A stretch of 64,000 nucleotides of DNA, from the NCBI GenBank assembly GCA_004173235.1, contig SEAC01000027.1, forward strand, positions 1 through 64,000, written 5' to 3'. The notes below the pieces were generated by a model. The model made no database searches. It was not told where the DNA came from and saw only the letters and a program-made list of their open reading frames with translations. Position 1 is the first letter of the stretch. Every line of letters begins with the position of its first letter. The stretch comes from Chitinophagaceae bacterium. GTDB taxonomy: Bacteria; Bacteroidota; Bacteroidia; Chitinophagales; Chitinophagaceae. Of the stretch, positions 16,068 to 24,371 are shown piece after piece. The translations under genes were made by a program, and so were the position numbers.

Positions 16068-17993
16068 ATGGCCTACCCCTACCAGATCACCTCGATGGAG
16101 CAATACCGCACCGATTACCAACGCAGCGTGGACGACCCCGAAGGCTTTTGGGCCACGGTGGCCGGCCACTTTACGTGGCGTCGCAAGTGGGATCGTGTGC
16201 TCAACTGGAATTTCCGAGAGCCGCGCGTCGAGTGGTTCGCCGGTGGCAAACTCAATATCACCGAGAATTGCATCGACCGTCACCTGAAAGAAAAAGGCGA
16301 AGAGGCTGCGTTCATCTGGGAACCCAACAACCCCGAAGAACGCGTGCGCGTGGTGACCTACAACCGGCTCCACAAGCGCGTTTGCCAGTTTGCGCAGGTG
16401 CTCACCAACCTGGGCGTAAAAAAGGGCGACCGCGTGTGCATCTATATGGGCATGGTGCCCGAACTCGCTTATGCCGTGCTCGGTTGCGCGCGCGTGGGTG
16501 CCATCCACTCGGTGATCTTCGGGGGATTCTCCGCACAAAGCATAGCCGACCGGCTCGAAGACGCGCAGGCCGAATACATCGTCACCTGCGATGGTGCCTA
16601 CCGCGGCGATAAGGTGATCCCGCTCAAGAGCGTTATCGACGACGCGCTCATTGGCAACCGCACCGTAAAGAAGGTGATCGTGTATACGCGCACCCGCACC
16701 CCGGTGGCCATGATCAAGGGTCGCGACGTGTGGTGGGAAGACGAAATGGAGCACGCAGAAACGCAGGTAGAAAAAGACGGCGTCGTACATTTTCCTGCCA
16801 CCGAAATGGATGCCGAAGACCCGCTCTTCATCCTCTATACATCGGGCTCAACGGGAAAGCCGAAGGGCGTGGTGCACAGCATTGCGGGCTATATGATCTG
16901 GACGACCTACACGTTCGTGAATGTATTTCAATACCGGCCCGGCCAGATCCATTTTTGCACGGCCGACATCGGATGGATCACCGGCCACAGCTACATCGTA
17001 TATGGCCCTTTGAGCGCCGGCGCCACTTCGCTGATGTTCGAAGGCATCCCCACCTGGCCCGATGCCGGACGCTTCTGGGACATCGTTGAAAAACACAAGG
17101 TCAGCATACTGTACACTGCACCTACAGCGATCCGTTCGCTCATGGGCTTTGGCCTTGAGCCTTTGCAGGGCAAGGATCTTTCTTCGCTCGAAGTTCTGGG
17201 CACGGTGGGCGAACCCATCAACGAGGAAGCCTGGCACTGGTACGACGAGCACGTAGGTGGCAAGCGCTGTCCCATCATCGACACCTGGTGGCAAACGGAA
17301 ACCGGCGGCACGCTCATCTCCAACCTGGCAGGTGTAACGCCTTCGAAACCCAGTTGGGCCACTTTGCCCATGCCCGGCGTGCAGCCAATGCTGGTAGACG
17401 AAGCGGGCAACGAAATAAAAGGCAACCCGGCTTCGGGCAACCTGTGCATCAAGGCTCCCTGGCCTGCCATCCTGCGCACTACGTGGGGCGATCACGAACG
17501 CTGCCGCACCACCTACTTTGCCACGTATGAAAATTTGTACTTTACCGGCGACGGTGCCCTGCGCGATGAAGACGGCAACTACCGCATCACCGGACGCGTG
17601 GATGACGTGCTCAACGTAAGCGGCCACCGCATCGGGACTGCAGAAGTGGAGAATGCCATCAACATGCACAGCGATGTTGTAGAGAGCGCGGTGGTAGGCT
17701 ACCCGCACGACATCAAGGGACAAGGAATTTACGCGTACGTTGTATGCCCGCACTTTCACGGAAGCGAAGAAGAGACGCGCAAGAACATCGTCCAAACGGT
17801 TTCACGCATCATCGGCCCCATTGCGAAGCCCGATAAGATCCAGTTTGTGAAAGGCCTACCGAAGACGCGCTCCGGGAAGATCATGCGCCGCATCCTCCGC
17901 AAAATCGCTGAAGGCGAAACATCGAACCTCGGAGATACTTCTACCCTGCTCGATCCGGGTGTGGTGGAGGAGATCAGGAACGGCAAGCTGTAG
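16068..17993 (+). CDS. acs: Acetyl-CoA synthetase (AMP-forming)
   Basis: A 641-residue adenylate-forming ligase converting acetate, ATP and CoA to acetyl-CoA. Motifs: the P-loop YTSGSTGKPKGVVHS (about 257-271), the aromatic motif DTWWQTETGG (about 405), YFTGDGALRDEDGNY (about 490) and the C-terminal RSGKIMRR with K604, the lysine acetylated in known Acs enzymes. Length fits (about 650). It is divergent from the MHS transporter and small membrane protein. Confidence 0.95.
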   Translation: MAYPYQITSMEQYRTDYQRSVDDPEGFWATVAGHFTWRRKWDRVLNWNFREPRVEWFAGGKLNITENCIDRHLKEKGEEAAFIWEPNNPEERVRVVTYNRLHKRVCQFAQVLTNLGVKKGDRVCIYMGMVPELAYAVLGCARVGAIHSVIFGGFSAQSIADRLEDAQAEYIVTCDGAYRGDKVIPLKSVIDDALIGNRTVKKVIVYTRTRTPVAMIKGRDVWWEDEMEHAETQVEKDGVVHFPATEMDAEDPLFILYTSGSTGKPKGVVHSIAGYMIWTTYTFVNVFQYRPGQIHFCTADIGWITGHSYIVYGPLSAGATSLMFEGIPTWPDAGRFWDIVEKHKVSILYTAPTAIRSLMGFGLEPLQGKDLSSLEVLGTVGEPINEEAWHWYDEHVGGKRCPIIDTWWQTETGGTLISNLAGVTPSKPSWATLPMPGVQPMLVDEAGNEIKGNPASGNLCIKAPWPAILRTTWGDHERCRTTYFATYENLYFTGDGALRDEDGNYRITGRVDDVLNVSGHRIGTAEVENAINMHSDVVESAVVGYPHDIKGQGIYAYVVCPHFHGSEEETRKNIVQTVSRIIGPIAKPDKIQFVKGLPKTRSGKIMRRILRKIAEGETSNLGDTSTLLDPGVVEEIRNGKL

Positions 17994-18003
17994 AAGAAAG
18001 ACG

Positions 18004-18120
18004 CACGGAAATCACGGGGCACACGGAATAGCAAAAAAAATGGCTCGCGAGCGAGCCATTTTCACATTATTAATCGCAATTTGTTTCCGTGTATTCCGTC
18101 CCGAAGCTTCGGGATTCCGT
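18004..18120. repeat. 9-mer blocks flanking a terminator (acs/parC)
   Basis: The left arm reads CACGGAAAT, CACGGGGCA, CACGGAATA (18004-18030). The right arm (18085-18120) holds the complementary word TTCCGTGTA, TTCCGTCCC, and a third TTCCGT after a perfect 14-bp palindrome CCCGAAGCTTCGGG (18100-18113). The arms enclose the terminator at 18037-18062. Confidence 0.75.
18037..18062. terminator. Bidirectional terminator between acs and parC
   Basis: AAAATGGCTCGC pairs with GCGAGCCATTTT around a 2-base centre. A-tract and T-tract make it usable on both strands, serving the convergent acs and parC genes. Confidence 0.85.
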
Positions 18121-18127
18121 TCGCGTC

Positions 18128-20632
18128 TCAGAACAGATCCGCCTGCTTCGCTTCCTCTTTCACTTCCCACGCCAACTCGATGCTTTTGGCAAAGTCCACC
18201 AGCTTGGCGCCGACGGCCTTCCAGCCCATTACTTCCACGAGGTTGGCTACCTTGTAGCGGCCCGCACGTTGCTGCGCACCTTTGCCGGTCTTCACCAGCA
18301 GCAGCGGGTCGGCTTCGGTAGAGATGGCCTCGAGCTTATTGTTCTTCCCTTCCTTGATGAAGGTGAATTTCGTTTTTAGTGTTTGGGTTTCGATGCGAAA
18401 GCGCTTCACGTTGAACTGCATCTTTTCGGCATCGAGATAAACGGCCGTGATGACGCGCTGCGGCTCAAACTTCTCCACCAGCCACACTTCCTCCGGGTTG
18501 AAGCGCTGCGTCAGCTCCTGGTCGGTGATCTCGTAGGAACCATCGGCATAGATGACAAGAATGCGGTCGTCGGCATCGAAGTCGCCCAGGTCAATCCCCT
18601 TGCCCTCGTGGTTGAGGCGTCCGAACTTATCGTCGAACCACAGGCGGATGGAGCCAAGCGTGGCCACCCCGGCTTCCTTGAACTTCACCTGGCGCACCGG
18701 GTACTTGGTCACCTGGTTGCCGATGGATGACCGGCTCTTGATCTCGAGCTCCTCGAAGAAGAAGTCGAGCTCTTTTTTCTTGGCCGTGCAGTTGGGGCTG
18801 AGCACGATCCGCACCACTTCGGCCTCGCCGTTGGGATTGACGGAGAAGTAATGCACTTTGCTCTTGTCGTGGCCTTTCGTGAGGTCGTATTCCTTGTCGC
18901 GCGTGATGCCCGTAACGTTGAAACGCTTGGCGTAACTCGTGCCGCTATCGCCGTCGGTATACAACATGTTGTACGTGGTGCGCTCGTCGCCCTTGCGGAA
19001 AACGGCTGCGTGAATGATGTCCTTGCCGATGAACACCTTGTCCTGCACCTTCACGATCTTCATGATGCCGCGCTTGGTGAATGCAATGATGTCGTCGAGG
19101 TCGGAGCACTCCACGAGGAATTCGTCCTTCTTCAGTGATGTGCCGATAAAACCTTCGGCGCGGTTGAGGTAAAGGCGTGTGTTGGCAATGGCCACGTGTT
19201 TCGCTTCAATCACCTCGAACACTTTCAACTCGGTCTTGCGCTCGCGGCCCTTCCCGAATTTCTTCAACAGGTTTTCGAAGTAAGCGATCGCGTAGTCATT
19301 GAGATGCGCGAGGTCGTGGTTGACGCCTTTGATCTCTGCTTCGAGGCCGCGGATCTGCTCATTCAGCTCGTCGATATCCAGCTTGTAGATGCGGCGAACG
19401 GGCTTCTCGGTGAGCTTCAGAATGTCTTCGCGACTGATGGGGCGACGGAGTTGCTTTGCAAAAGGCGCAAACGCCTTGTCGATTGCCACGATCACCTTGT
19501 CCCAGGTTTCGTGCTTTTTCTCCAGCTCTTTATAGATCTTCTCTTCAAAGAATATTTTTTCCAGCGACGTGTAGTGCCATTTCTCCTGCAGCTCACCCAG
19601 CTTAATCTCCAGCTCGCGCTGCAGCAGGTCTTTGGTGCGGTCTACCGATATGCGCAGCAGCTCCTGAACGCCGATGAACACCGGCTTCTGGTCTACGATC
19701 ACGCAGGCATTGGTGGCTACCGACACTTCGCAGTCGGTGAACTTATACAGCGCATCGATGGTGATGTCGGGCGAGATGCCGGGCGCAAGGTCGATCTGGA
19801 TCTCCACTTCGGCAGCCGTGTTGTCGGTTACTTTTTTAATCTTGATCTTGCCCGCATCGTTGGCCTTCACGATCGAATCCATCAGCGAGCTGGTGGTTAC
19901 CCCGAAAGGAACGCTCTTTACGAGCAGCGTTTTTTTATCGAACTCTTCGATGTGCGCGCGCACCTTTACACGGCCGCCGCGTACGCCCTGGTTATAGTCG
20001 GTTACGTCGGCCATCGCCCCCGTAAGGAAGTCGGGATACAGGTCAAACTTTCGGCCCTTGAGGTATTTGATCGCGGCATCGCACAGCTCGCAAAAGTTGT
20101 GCGGGAGGATCTTCGTGGCGAGGCCTACGGCAATGCCCTCGGCGCCATGCGCCAACAGCAGCGGAAACTTCATGGGAAGCGTCACCGGCTCGTTCTTGCG
20201 GCCATCGTACGAAAGCGCCCAGTTGGTCGTTTTCGGGTTGAACACGATCTCGTGCGCCAGCTTCGACAGGCGCGCCTCGATGTACCGGGAGGCTGCGGCA
20301 TCGTCGCCGGTGCGCACGTCGCCCCAGTTGCCCTGCGTGTCGATGAGCAGGCCCTTCTGGCCCATGTTCACCAGCGCATCGCCAATGGAGGCATCGCCGT
20401 GCGGATGATATTGCATCGACTGCCCGATGATGTTGGCCACCTTGTTGAAACGACCGTCGTCCATCTCCTTCATTGCGTGAAGAATACGGCGCTGCACGGG
20501 TTTCAGGCCGTCTTCAACCGCGGGCACGGCGCGCTCCAGGATCACGTACGAAGCGTAATCGAGGAACCAGGTCTTGTATTGCCCGTTGATGCCGTGATCG
20601 GTTTGAACGTGTTCGAAATTTTTGTTTTTCAT
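18128..20632 (-). CDS. parC: DNA topoisomerase IV subunit A
   Basis: An 834-residue type IIA topoisomerase breakage-reunion subunit. The catalytic tyrosine is Y117 (AASRYIEARL), with the upstream QYHPHGDASIGDALV helix. A coiled-coil region (about 380-470) and a degenerate C-terminal beta-pinwheel follow. It lacks a clear GyrA-box, and its partner upstream is ParE-like, so topoisomerase IV is preferred over gyrase. It is third in the leftward parE-DUF1835-parC run, 51 bp after the middle gene; that gap holds four TTTATTGG-type 8-mers. Confidence 0.9.
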   Translation of the reverse strand: MKNKNFEHVQTDHGINGQYKTWFLDYASYVILERAVPAVEDGLKPVQRRILHAMKEMDDGRFNKVANIIGQSMQYHPHGDASIGDALVNMGQKGLLIDTQGNWGDVRTGDDAAASRYIEARLSKLAHEIVFNPKTTNWALSYDGRKNEPVTLPMKFPLLLAHGAEGIAVGLATKILPHNFCELCDAAIKYLKGRKFDLYPDFLTGAMADVTDYNQGVRGGRVKVRAHIEEFDKKTLLVKSVPFGVTTSSLMDSIVKANDAGKIKIKKVTDNTAAEVEIQIDLAPGISPDITIDALYKFTDCEVSVATNACVIVDQKPVFIGVQELLRISVDRTKDLLQRELEIKLGELQEKWHYTSLEKIFFEEKIYKELEKKHETWDKVIVAIDKAFAPFAKQLRRPISREDILKLTEKPVRRIYKLDIDELNEQIRGLEAEIKGVNHDLAHLNDYAIAYFENLLKKFGKGRERKTELKVFEVIEAKHVAIANTRLYLNRAEGFIGTSLKKDEFLVECSDLDDIIAFTKRGIMKIVKVQDKVFIGKDIIHAAVFRKGDERTTYNMLYTDGDSGTSYAKRFNVTGITRDKEYDLTKGHDKSKVHYFSVNPNGEAEVVRIVLSPNCTAKKKELDFFFEELEIKSRSSIGNQVTKYPVRQVKFKEAGVATLGSIRLWFDDKFGRLNHEGKGIDLGDFDADDRILVIYADGSYEITDQELTQRFNPEEVWLVEKFEPQRVITAVYLDAEKMQFNVKRFRIETQTLKTKFTFIKEGKNNKLEAISTEADPLLLVKTGKGAQQRAGRYKVANLVEVMGWKAVGAKLVDFAKSIELAWEVKEEAKQADLF

Positions 20633-20649
20633 GTAGATCGTAGTGCTCG

Positions 20650-20681
20650 TTTATTGGTTTATTGGTCTATTGGTCTATTTG
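20650..20681. repeat. Four tandem 8-mers upstream of parC
   Basis: Exact register of eight: TTTATTGG, TTTATTGG, TCTATTGG, TCTATTTG. The block fills most of the gap between the DUF1835 stop and the parC start. The same consensus recurs six times at 57021-57068. Confidence 0.9.
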
Positions 20682-20683
20682 TA

Positions 20684-21568
20684 CTATCCGCCATCAGCGG
20701 AGCGCGCCTCAACGCCTTCGGCATCGTTGGCATCCCCTTCCGCAGCAAACGGCAATCCGCCACCAGGCAGGCGTACGTCGAAATCCTTCCAGCCTTTTGA
20801 AGGGTCGCCGGTGAGCACGATCTCCTCGCGTTCGGCGAGCACGCGCATCCGCCAAAGAAGAAAGATATCACCGGTCTTGATCTTCATCTTCGAAAGAACA
20901 CCGCTGATCGCCTTACTGCCTTTTTGCGGCTCCTTCGTCAGTTGCTTGAGGATGTCTTCGTCGAAGAAGTCGGCAGCTTTGCTCACGATCTTCTTGCCGC
21001 CTTCGAGGATACGCACCATCGTATTTTCAGCGCAAAGACGTTTCCATTCGTCGGGGTCCACTTCCATTTCCGAAAGCGTCACCTTGCGGCACAGCTTCTT
21101 CGCCTTCCGGTATTCCGCAGGCGGGATCTCGAAAAGGTATACCGGGTAAAAGATGCCGCCCTTCTCGTTAATGAACGGAAGGTTGTTCATGTAGAGCACG
21201 AAGACCTGGCCCTGGTAGTTCTGCAGCTGCGAAATGAGCCAGTAGTAGCCGCACACATCGTGCGCATTCTGGCCCATCCAGATCCACAGTTCTTCTTTGG
21301 TATTTTCTTCCAGCGTGCGCGTCAGCTGGTGCACCGTCATCTTATCGTCCACCATCGGTAGCGTTTCCACGCTATAGGGCGAAGCCTCCCAAAGGCCTTG
21401 CCACCAGTCGCGGCGTTGCTGCCAGCTTTCCGCTTCATCCGAAACGTAAAGCGGCCCAACGGCGTAATCGTCTTTGATCACCACAATATCTCCCTGGAGG
21501 GATTCCTCAAGCTCCATGGCCTTGCGCAGGGTTTCTGCATCGGCCGGCTGGAATACTAAATGGATCAT
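20684..21568 (-). CDS. DUF1835/DUF3658 domain protein
   Basis: A 294-residue cytoplasmic protein. The N-terminal domain (MIHLVFQPADAETL to about 120, with VIKDDYAVGPL) fits DUF1835; the C-terminal part (about 150-260, with MEVDPDEWKRLCAENTMVRILEGGKKI) fits DUF3658. Neither has a known activity. The tail is acidic and low in complexity. The ATG at 21568 is chosen because the family starts with MIHLVF. It lies between the two topoisomerase IV genes, 46 bp after parE, suggesting co-expression. Confidence 0.75.
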   Translation of the reverse strand: MIHLVFQPADAETLRKAMELEESLQGDIVVIKDDYAVGPLYVSDEAESWQQRRDWWQGLWEASPYSVETLPMVDDKMTVHQLTRTLEENTKEELWIWMGQNAHDVCGYYWLISQLQNYQGQVFVLYMNNLPFINEKGGIFYPVYLFEIPPAEYRKAKKLCRKVTLSEMEVDPDEWKRLCAENTMVRILEGGKKIVSKAADFFDEDILKQLTKEPQKGSKAISGVLSKMKIKTGDIFLLWRMRVLAEREEIVLTGDPSKGWKDFDVRLPGGGLPFAAEGDANDAEGVEARSADGG

Positions 21569-21614
21569 CGTTCTGGTCTGTTTATCGGTTGGCGCAAAGG
21601 TGCGGTTTTCCGTC

Positions 21615-23531
21615 TTAAGAGGCGGCTGCGACGGCATCGTCCACCGCATCGAGCTCCACGCGTAGGTTGTTGATGATGAACTCCTGGCGCTCCTGCGTAT
21701 TCTTGCCCATGTAATATTCGAGCAGGTGCGTGATGTGATCGCCATGCTCGAGGATCACCGGGTCGAGGCGCATCTCGTCGCCAATGAAGCGGCCGAACTC
21801 GTCGGGCGAGATCTCTCCCAACCCCTTGAAGCGGGTGATCTCCGGCTTGTTGCCCAGTTTTTTCACGGCTGCCTGCTTTTCGGTTTCCGAATAGCAATAG
21901 ATGGTTTCCTGCTTGTTCCGCACGCGGAAGAGCGGCGTTTGCAGGATGTATACGTGGTTGTTCTTCACGAGGTCGGGGAAGAACTGCAGGAAGAACGTCA
22001 TGATCAGGAGGCGGATGTGCATGCCATCGACGTCGGCATCGGTAGCGATCACGATGCGGTTGTAGCGGAGCCCGTCGAGGCCTTCCTCGATATTGAGCGC
22101 GTGCTGCAGCAGGTTCAGCTCTTCGTTCTCATACACCACTTTTTTGCTCATGCCGAAGCAGTTGAGCGGTTTGCCGCGGAGCGAGAACACGGCCTGCGTG
22201 TCTACATTGCGCGCCTTGGTGATGGAGCCCGAAGCGGAGTCTCCTTCGGTGATAAAGATCGTCGTGTTCTGCTGTAGCGTGAAGAACTCCTGCTTCACTT
22301 TCGTCGGTGCTTCTTCATTAAGGTGCACCTTGCAGTCGCGGAGCTTCTTGTTGTGCAGGTTGGCCTTTTTCGCGCGTTCGTTCGCCAGCTTCTTGATGCC
22401 GGCAAGGTCTTTCCGTTCGCGTTCGCTCTGCTCGATGCGCTTCTTGAGCGCGTCGGAGATCGTGGGATTTTTGTGCAGGAAGTTATTGAGCTCCCGGCCA
22501 AGGAAGTCGTTTACGAACTGGCGCATCGAAGGACCGCCCTCGTCTACGTTGAGCGAGCCCAGTTTCGTCTTCGTTTGCGATTCGAACACCGGCTCCACCA
22601 CGCGCACCGAAACGGCCGCAACGATGGACTGGCGGATGTCGGACGCGTCGTAATCCTTTTTGTAATATTCACGGATGGCCTTTACGTAGGCCTCTCGGAA
22701 GGCCGCCTGGTGGGTGCCTCCCTGCGTGGTATGCTGGCCGTTGACGAAACTGTAGTAGTCTTCGCCGTAGTCGTTGTTGTGGGTGATGGCCACCTCGATG
22801 TCGTCTCCTTTGAGGTGGATGATCGGGTAGCGAAGTTCGTCGGCATTCGTATTGCGCTCCAGGAGGTCGAGCAGGCCGTTCTTGCTTACGTAGTTCTTCC
22901 CGTTGAAGTGAATGCGTAGACCTGCATTGAGGAAGCAATAGTTCCAGATCTGCTTCTCGAGGTATTCAGAGAGGTAGTGATAGTTCTTGAAGATCGAGTC
23001 GTCGGGCGTGAACGTGACGAAGGTGCCGTTGGCCTCGGTGGTGGCCGTTTCCTTGTGCTCTTTTACGAGGTTGCCGCGCTCGAATTCGGCGGTCTTCTGC
23101 CTGCCCTCCCGAAAGGCGGTGACCTTGAAGTAAGTGGAGAGGGCGTTTACAGCCTTCGTACCCACACCGTTGAGGCCCACGGATTTCTGGAAGGCCTTGG
23201 AGTCGTACTTGGCGCCGGTGTTGATCTTGCTCACTACGTCGACCACTTTGCCCAGCGGGATACCGCGGCCGTAGTCACGGATGGTTACGCCCTTGTCGGA
23301 GATGTTGACCTCCACCGACTTGCCGTAGCCCATGGTATATTCATCGATACAGTTGTCGATCACCTCCTTTACCAGCACGTAAATACCGTCGTCGGGGCTG
23401 GAGCCGTCGCCCAGCTTGCCGATATACATGCCGGGGCGGAGGCGGATATGTTCTTTCCAGTCCAGGCTCCGGATACTGTCCTCGGTGTATTCGAAACCGG
23501 TTTTCTTAGGATCTGCCATCAGTTCGTCCAT
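21615..23531 (-). CDS. parE: DNA topoisomerase IV subunit B
   Basis: A 638-residue GHKL ATPase subunit. Visible: the ATP site [14 protein letters not shown], the lid [31 protein letters not shown]-like segment (about 95-125), and the TOPRIM motifs [10 protein letters not shown] (about 425) and [12 protein letters not shown] (about 495). It lacks the long insertion of many GyrB proteins. Length fits ParE. A second in-frame ATG four codons in (MADPKK) is an alternative start. First gene of the parE-DUF1835-parC run. Confidence 0.92.
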   Translation of the reverse strand: MDELMADPKKTGFEYTEDSIRSLDWKEHIRLRPGMYIGKLGDGSSPDDGIYVLVKEVIDNCIDEYTMGYGKSVEVNISDKGVTIRDYGRGIPLGKVVDVVSKINTGAKYDSKAFQKSVGLNGVGTKAVNALSTYFKVTAFREGRQKTAEFERGNLVKEHKETATTEANGTFVTFTPDDSIFKNYHYLSEYLEKQIWNYCFLNAGLRIHFNGKNYVSKNGLLDLLERNTNADELRYPIIHLKGDDIEVAITHNNDYGEDYYSFVNGQHTTQGGTHQAAFREAYVKAIREYYKKDYDASDIRQSIVAAVSVRVVEPVFESQTKTKLGSLNVDEGGPSMRQFVNDFLGRELNNFLHKNPTISDALKKRIEQSERERKDLAGIKKLANERAKKANLHNKKLRDCKVHLNEEAPTKVKQEFFTLQQNTTIFITEGDSASGSITKARNVDTQAVFSLRGKPLNCFGMSKKVVYENEELNLLQHALNIEEGLDGLRYNRIVIATDADVDGMHIRLLIMTFFLQFFPDLVKNNHVYILQTPLFRVRNKQETIYCYSETEKQAAVKKLGNKPEITRFKGLGEISPDEFGRFIGDEMRLDPVILEHGDHITHLLEYYMGKNTQERQEFIINNLRVELDAVDDAVAAAS

Positions 23532-23543
23532 TCACTTTTTTGG

Positions 23544-23551
23544 TAAAAATA
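23544..23551 (-). promoter_or_regulatory. -7 promoter element of parE
   Basis: On the minus strand this is TATTTTTA (7 of 8 to TAnnTTTG), 12 bp before the parE ATG. Confidence 0.45.
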
Positions 23552-23797
23552 ACGGTTACGGACAGGATTGGCCGGGCTACCCGCGCCTGCCGTTGCGGGA
23601 GGGTGGATAAACCGGTCGCCCGCGCCTCAGGCTCAGGCTTTTAGGGGGTTCAAACCCGTCCGGAAACTCTGCGGTCAAATATACGGTAATTCATCCGTAT
23701 ATGTGCTAAAGTATTTAGTTTTTTATTGATTTGACGACCGCAGCTCTGGCTTTGTACTTTCTTAATAATCAATTGTTTATAATTAGTTTTTCGATAG

Positions 23798-23811
23798 GGT
23801 AAAATTTTACC
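23798..23811. promoter_or_regulatory. 14-bp palindrome, possible operator
   Basis: GGTAAAATTTTACC is perfectly self-complementary and is nested in the TTTTTCG / CGAAAAA pair. It lies 32 bp upstream of the -7 box at 23843, a fitting place for a dimeric regulator site, but no regulator is identified. Confidence 0.45.
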
Positions 23812-23842
23812 AAACGAAAAATTATTTGGGACCGAAACCCCC

Positions 23843-23850
23843 TAATTTTG
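23843..23850 (+). promoter_or_regulatory. -7 promoter element of the small gene
   Basis: TAATTTTG is a full match to TAnnTTTG, 100 bp upstream of the ATG at 23951. This would give a leader of roughly 95 bases. Confidence 0.5.
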
Positions 23851-23950
23851 GAGCGGAATCGGCCCTTAACCCAGGCTTCCCGCCCCATTAAATTCGGAAG
23901 TTCACTTACTGACCCATACATCGTGTGATTTTAAAAAAGAGGAGTAGCGT

Positions 23951-24226
23951 ATGTATTCGTATGGATTACTGGAACCCGGCTGTTATTACCTGATCCAGGA
24001 GCAACAAGAAGATGCAATTCGATTGATCCGTATCGCCAGCGAAACGGATCACTGCCTGTATGTATTTTATTACGACGACCAGCTTTCAACGGGCTGGCGC
24101 CGGAAGACCGATGCCATCAACGACATTGTGGAATGCCTCAGTGACACCCAGGTGGCCGCCTGGGACAAGCAGTATAACGATCCCTCCAACCAGGAGCAGG
24201 ATAGTTATCGTGAGGATGAGGAATAG
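23951..24226 (+). CDS. Small acidic protein of unknown function
   Basis: A 91-residue cytoplasmic protein with no signal or membrane segment. It opens MYSYGLLEPGCYYLIQE and contains LYVFYYDDQLSTGWRRKTDAIND, followed by an acidic tail (SYREDEE). A purine-rich GAGGAG lies 8-13 bp before the ATG, a stronger ribosome-binding site than most genes here have. I cannot assign a family; the aromatic, strand-rich core looks like a small folded domain. It stands alone, behind a long structured leader region. Confidence 0.65.
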   Translation: MYSYGLLEPGCYYLIQEQQEDAIRLIRIASETDHCLYVFYYDDQLSTGWRRKTDAINDIVECLSDTQVAAWDKQYNDPSNQEQDSYREDEE

Positions 24227-24240
24227 CAGGAGGCTTTTTG

Positions 24241-24371
24241 AGAGAACGAACGCAGATAACGCCTTCGGCGTCTCGCAGATTATTATGATTTGTTATGATT
24301 TGCTTACGCACACTCGACAATTAGCTGCGCTAATCGTATAAATCATAGAAGATCTGCGTTCTTTCTGTCTA
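24241..24371. repeat. Nested inverted repeats between convergent genes
   Basis: Outer arms: AGAGAACGAACGCAGAT (24241-24257) and ATCTGCGTTCTTTCTGTCT (24353-24371). Next pair: TATGATTT (24284 and 24294 region) with AAATCATA (24340-24347). Small hairpins lie inside: ACGCC-TTC-GGCGT (24259-24271) and ATTAGC-TGC-GCTAAT (24319-24333). This is the 3' region of the small gene and of the peptide-binding lipoprotein. Confidence 0.65.

Larger units (their letters stand above)
23552..23950. other. Gene-free A+T-rich control region with nested palindromes
   Basis: No convincing gene on either strand. Two structures stand out. First, GCGGTCAAAT (23671-23680) is inverted at 23729-23741, enclosing a perfect TATACGG / CCGTATA stem (23680-23686 / 23695-23701). 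Second, the 14-bp perfect palindrome GGTAAAATTTTACC (23798-23811) is flanked by TTTTTCG (23787-23793) and CGAAAAA (23815-23821). The region is strikingly poorer in G+C than its surroundings and leads into the small gene at 23951. Confidence 0.7.
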
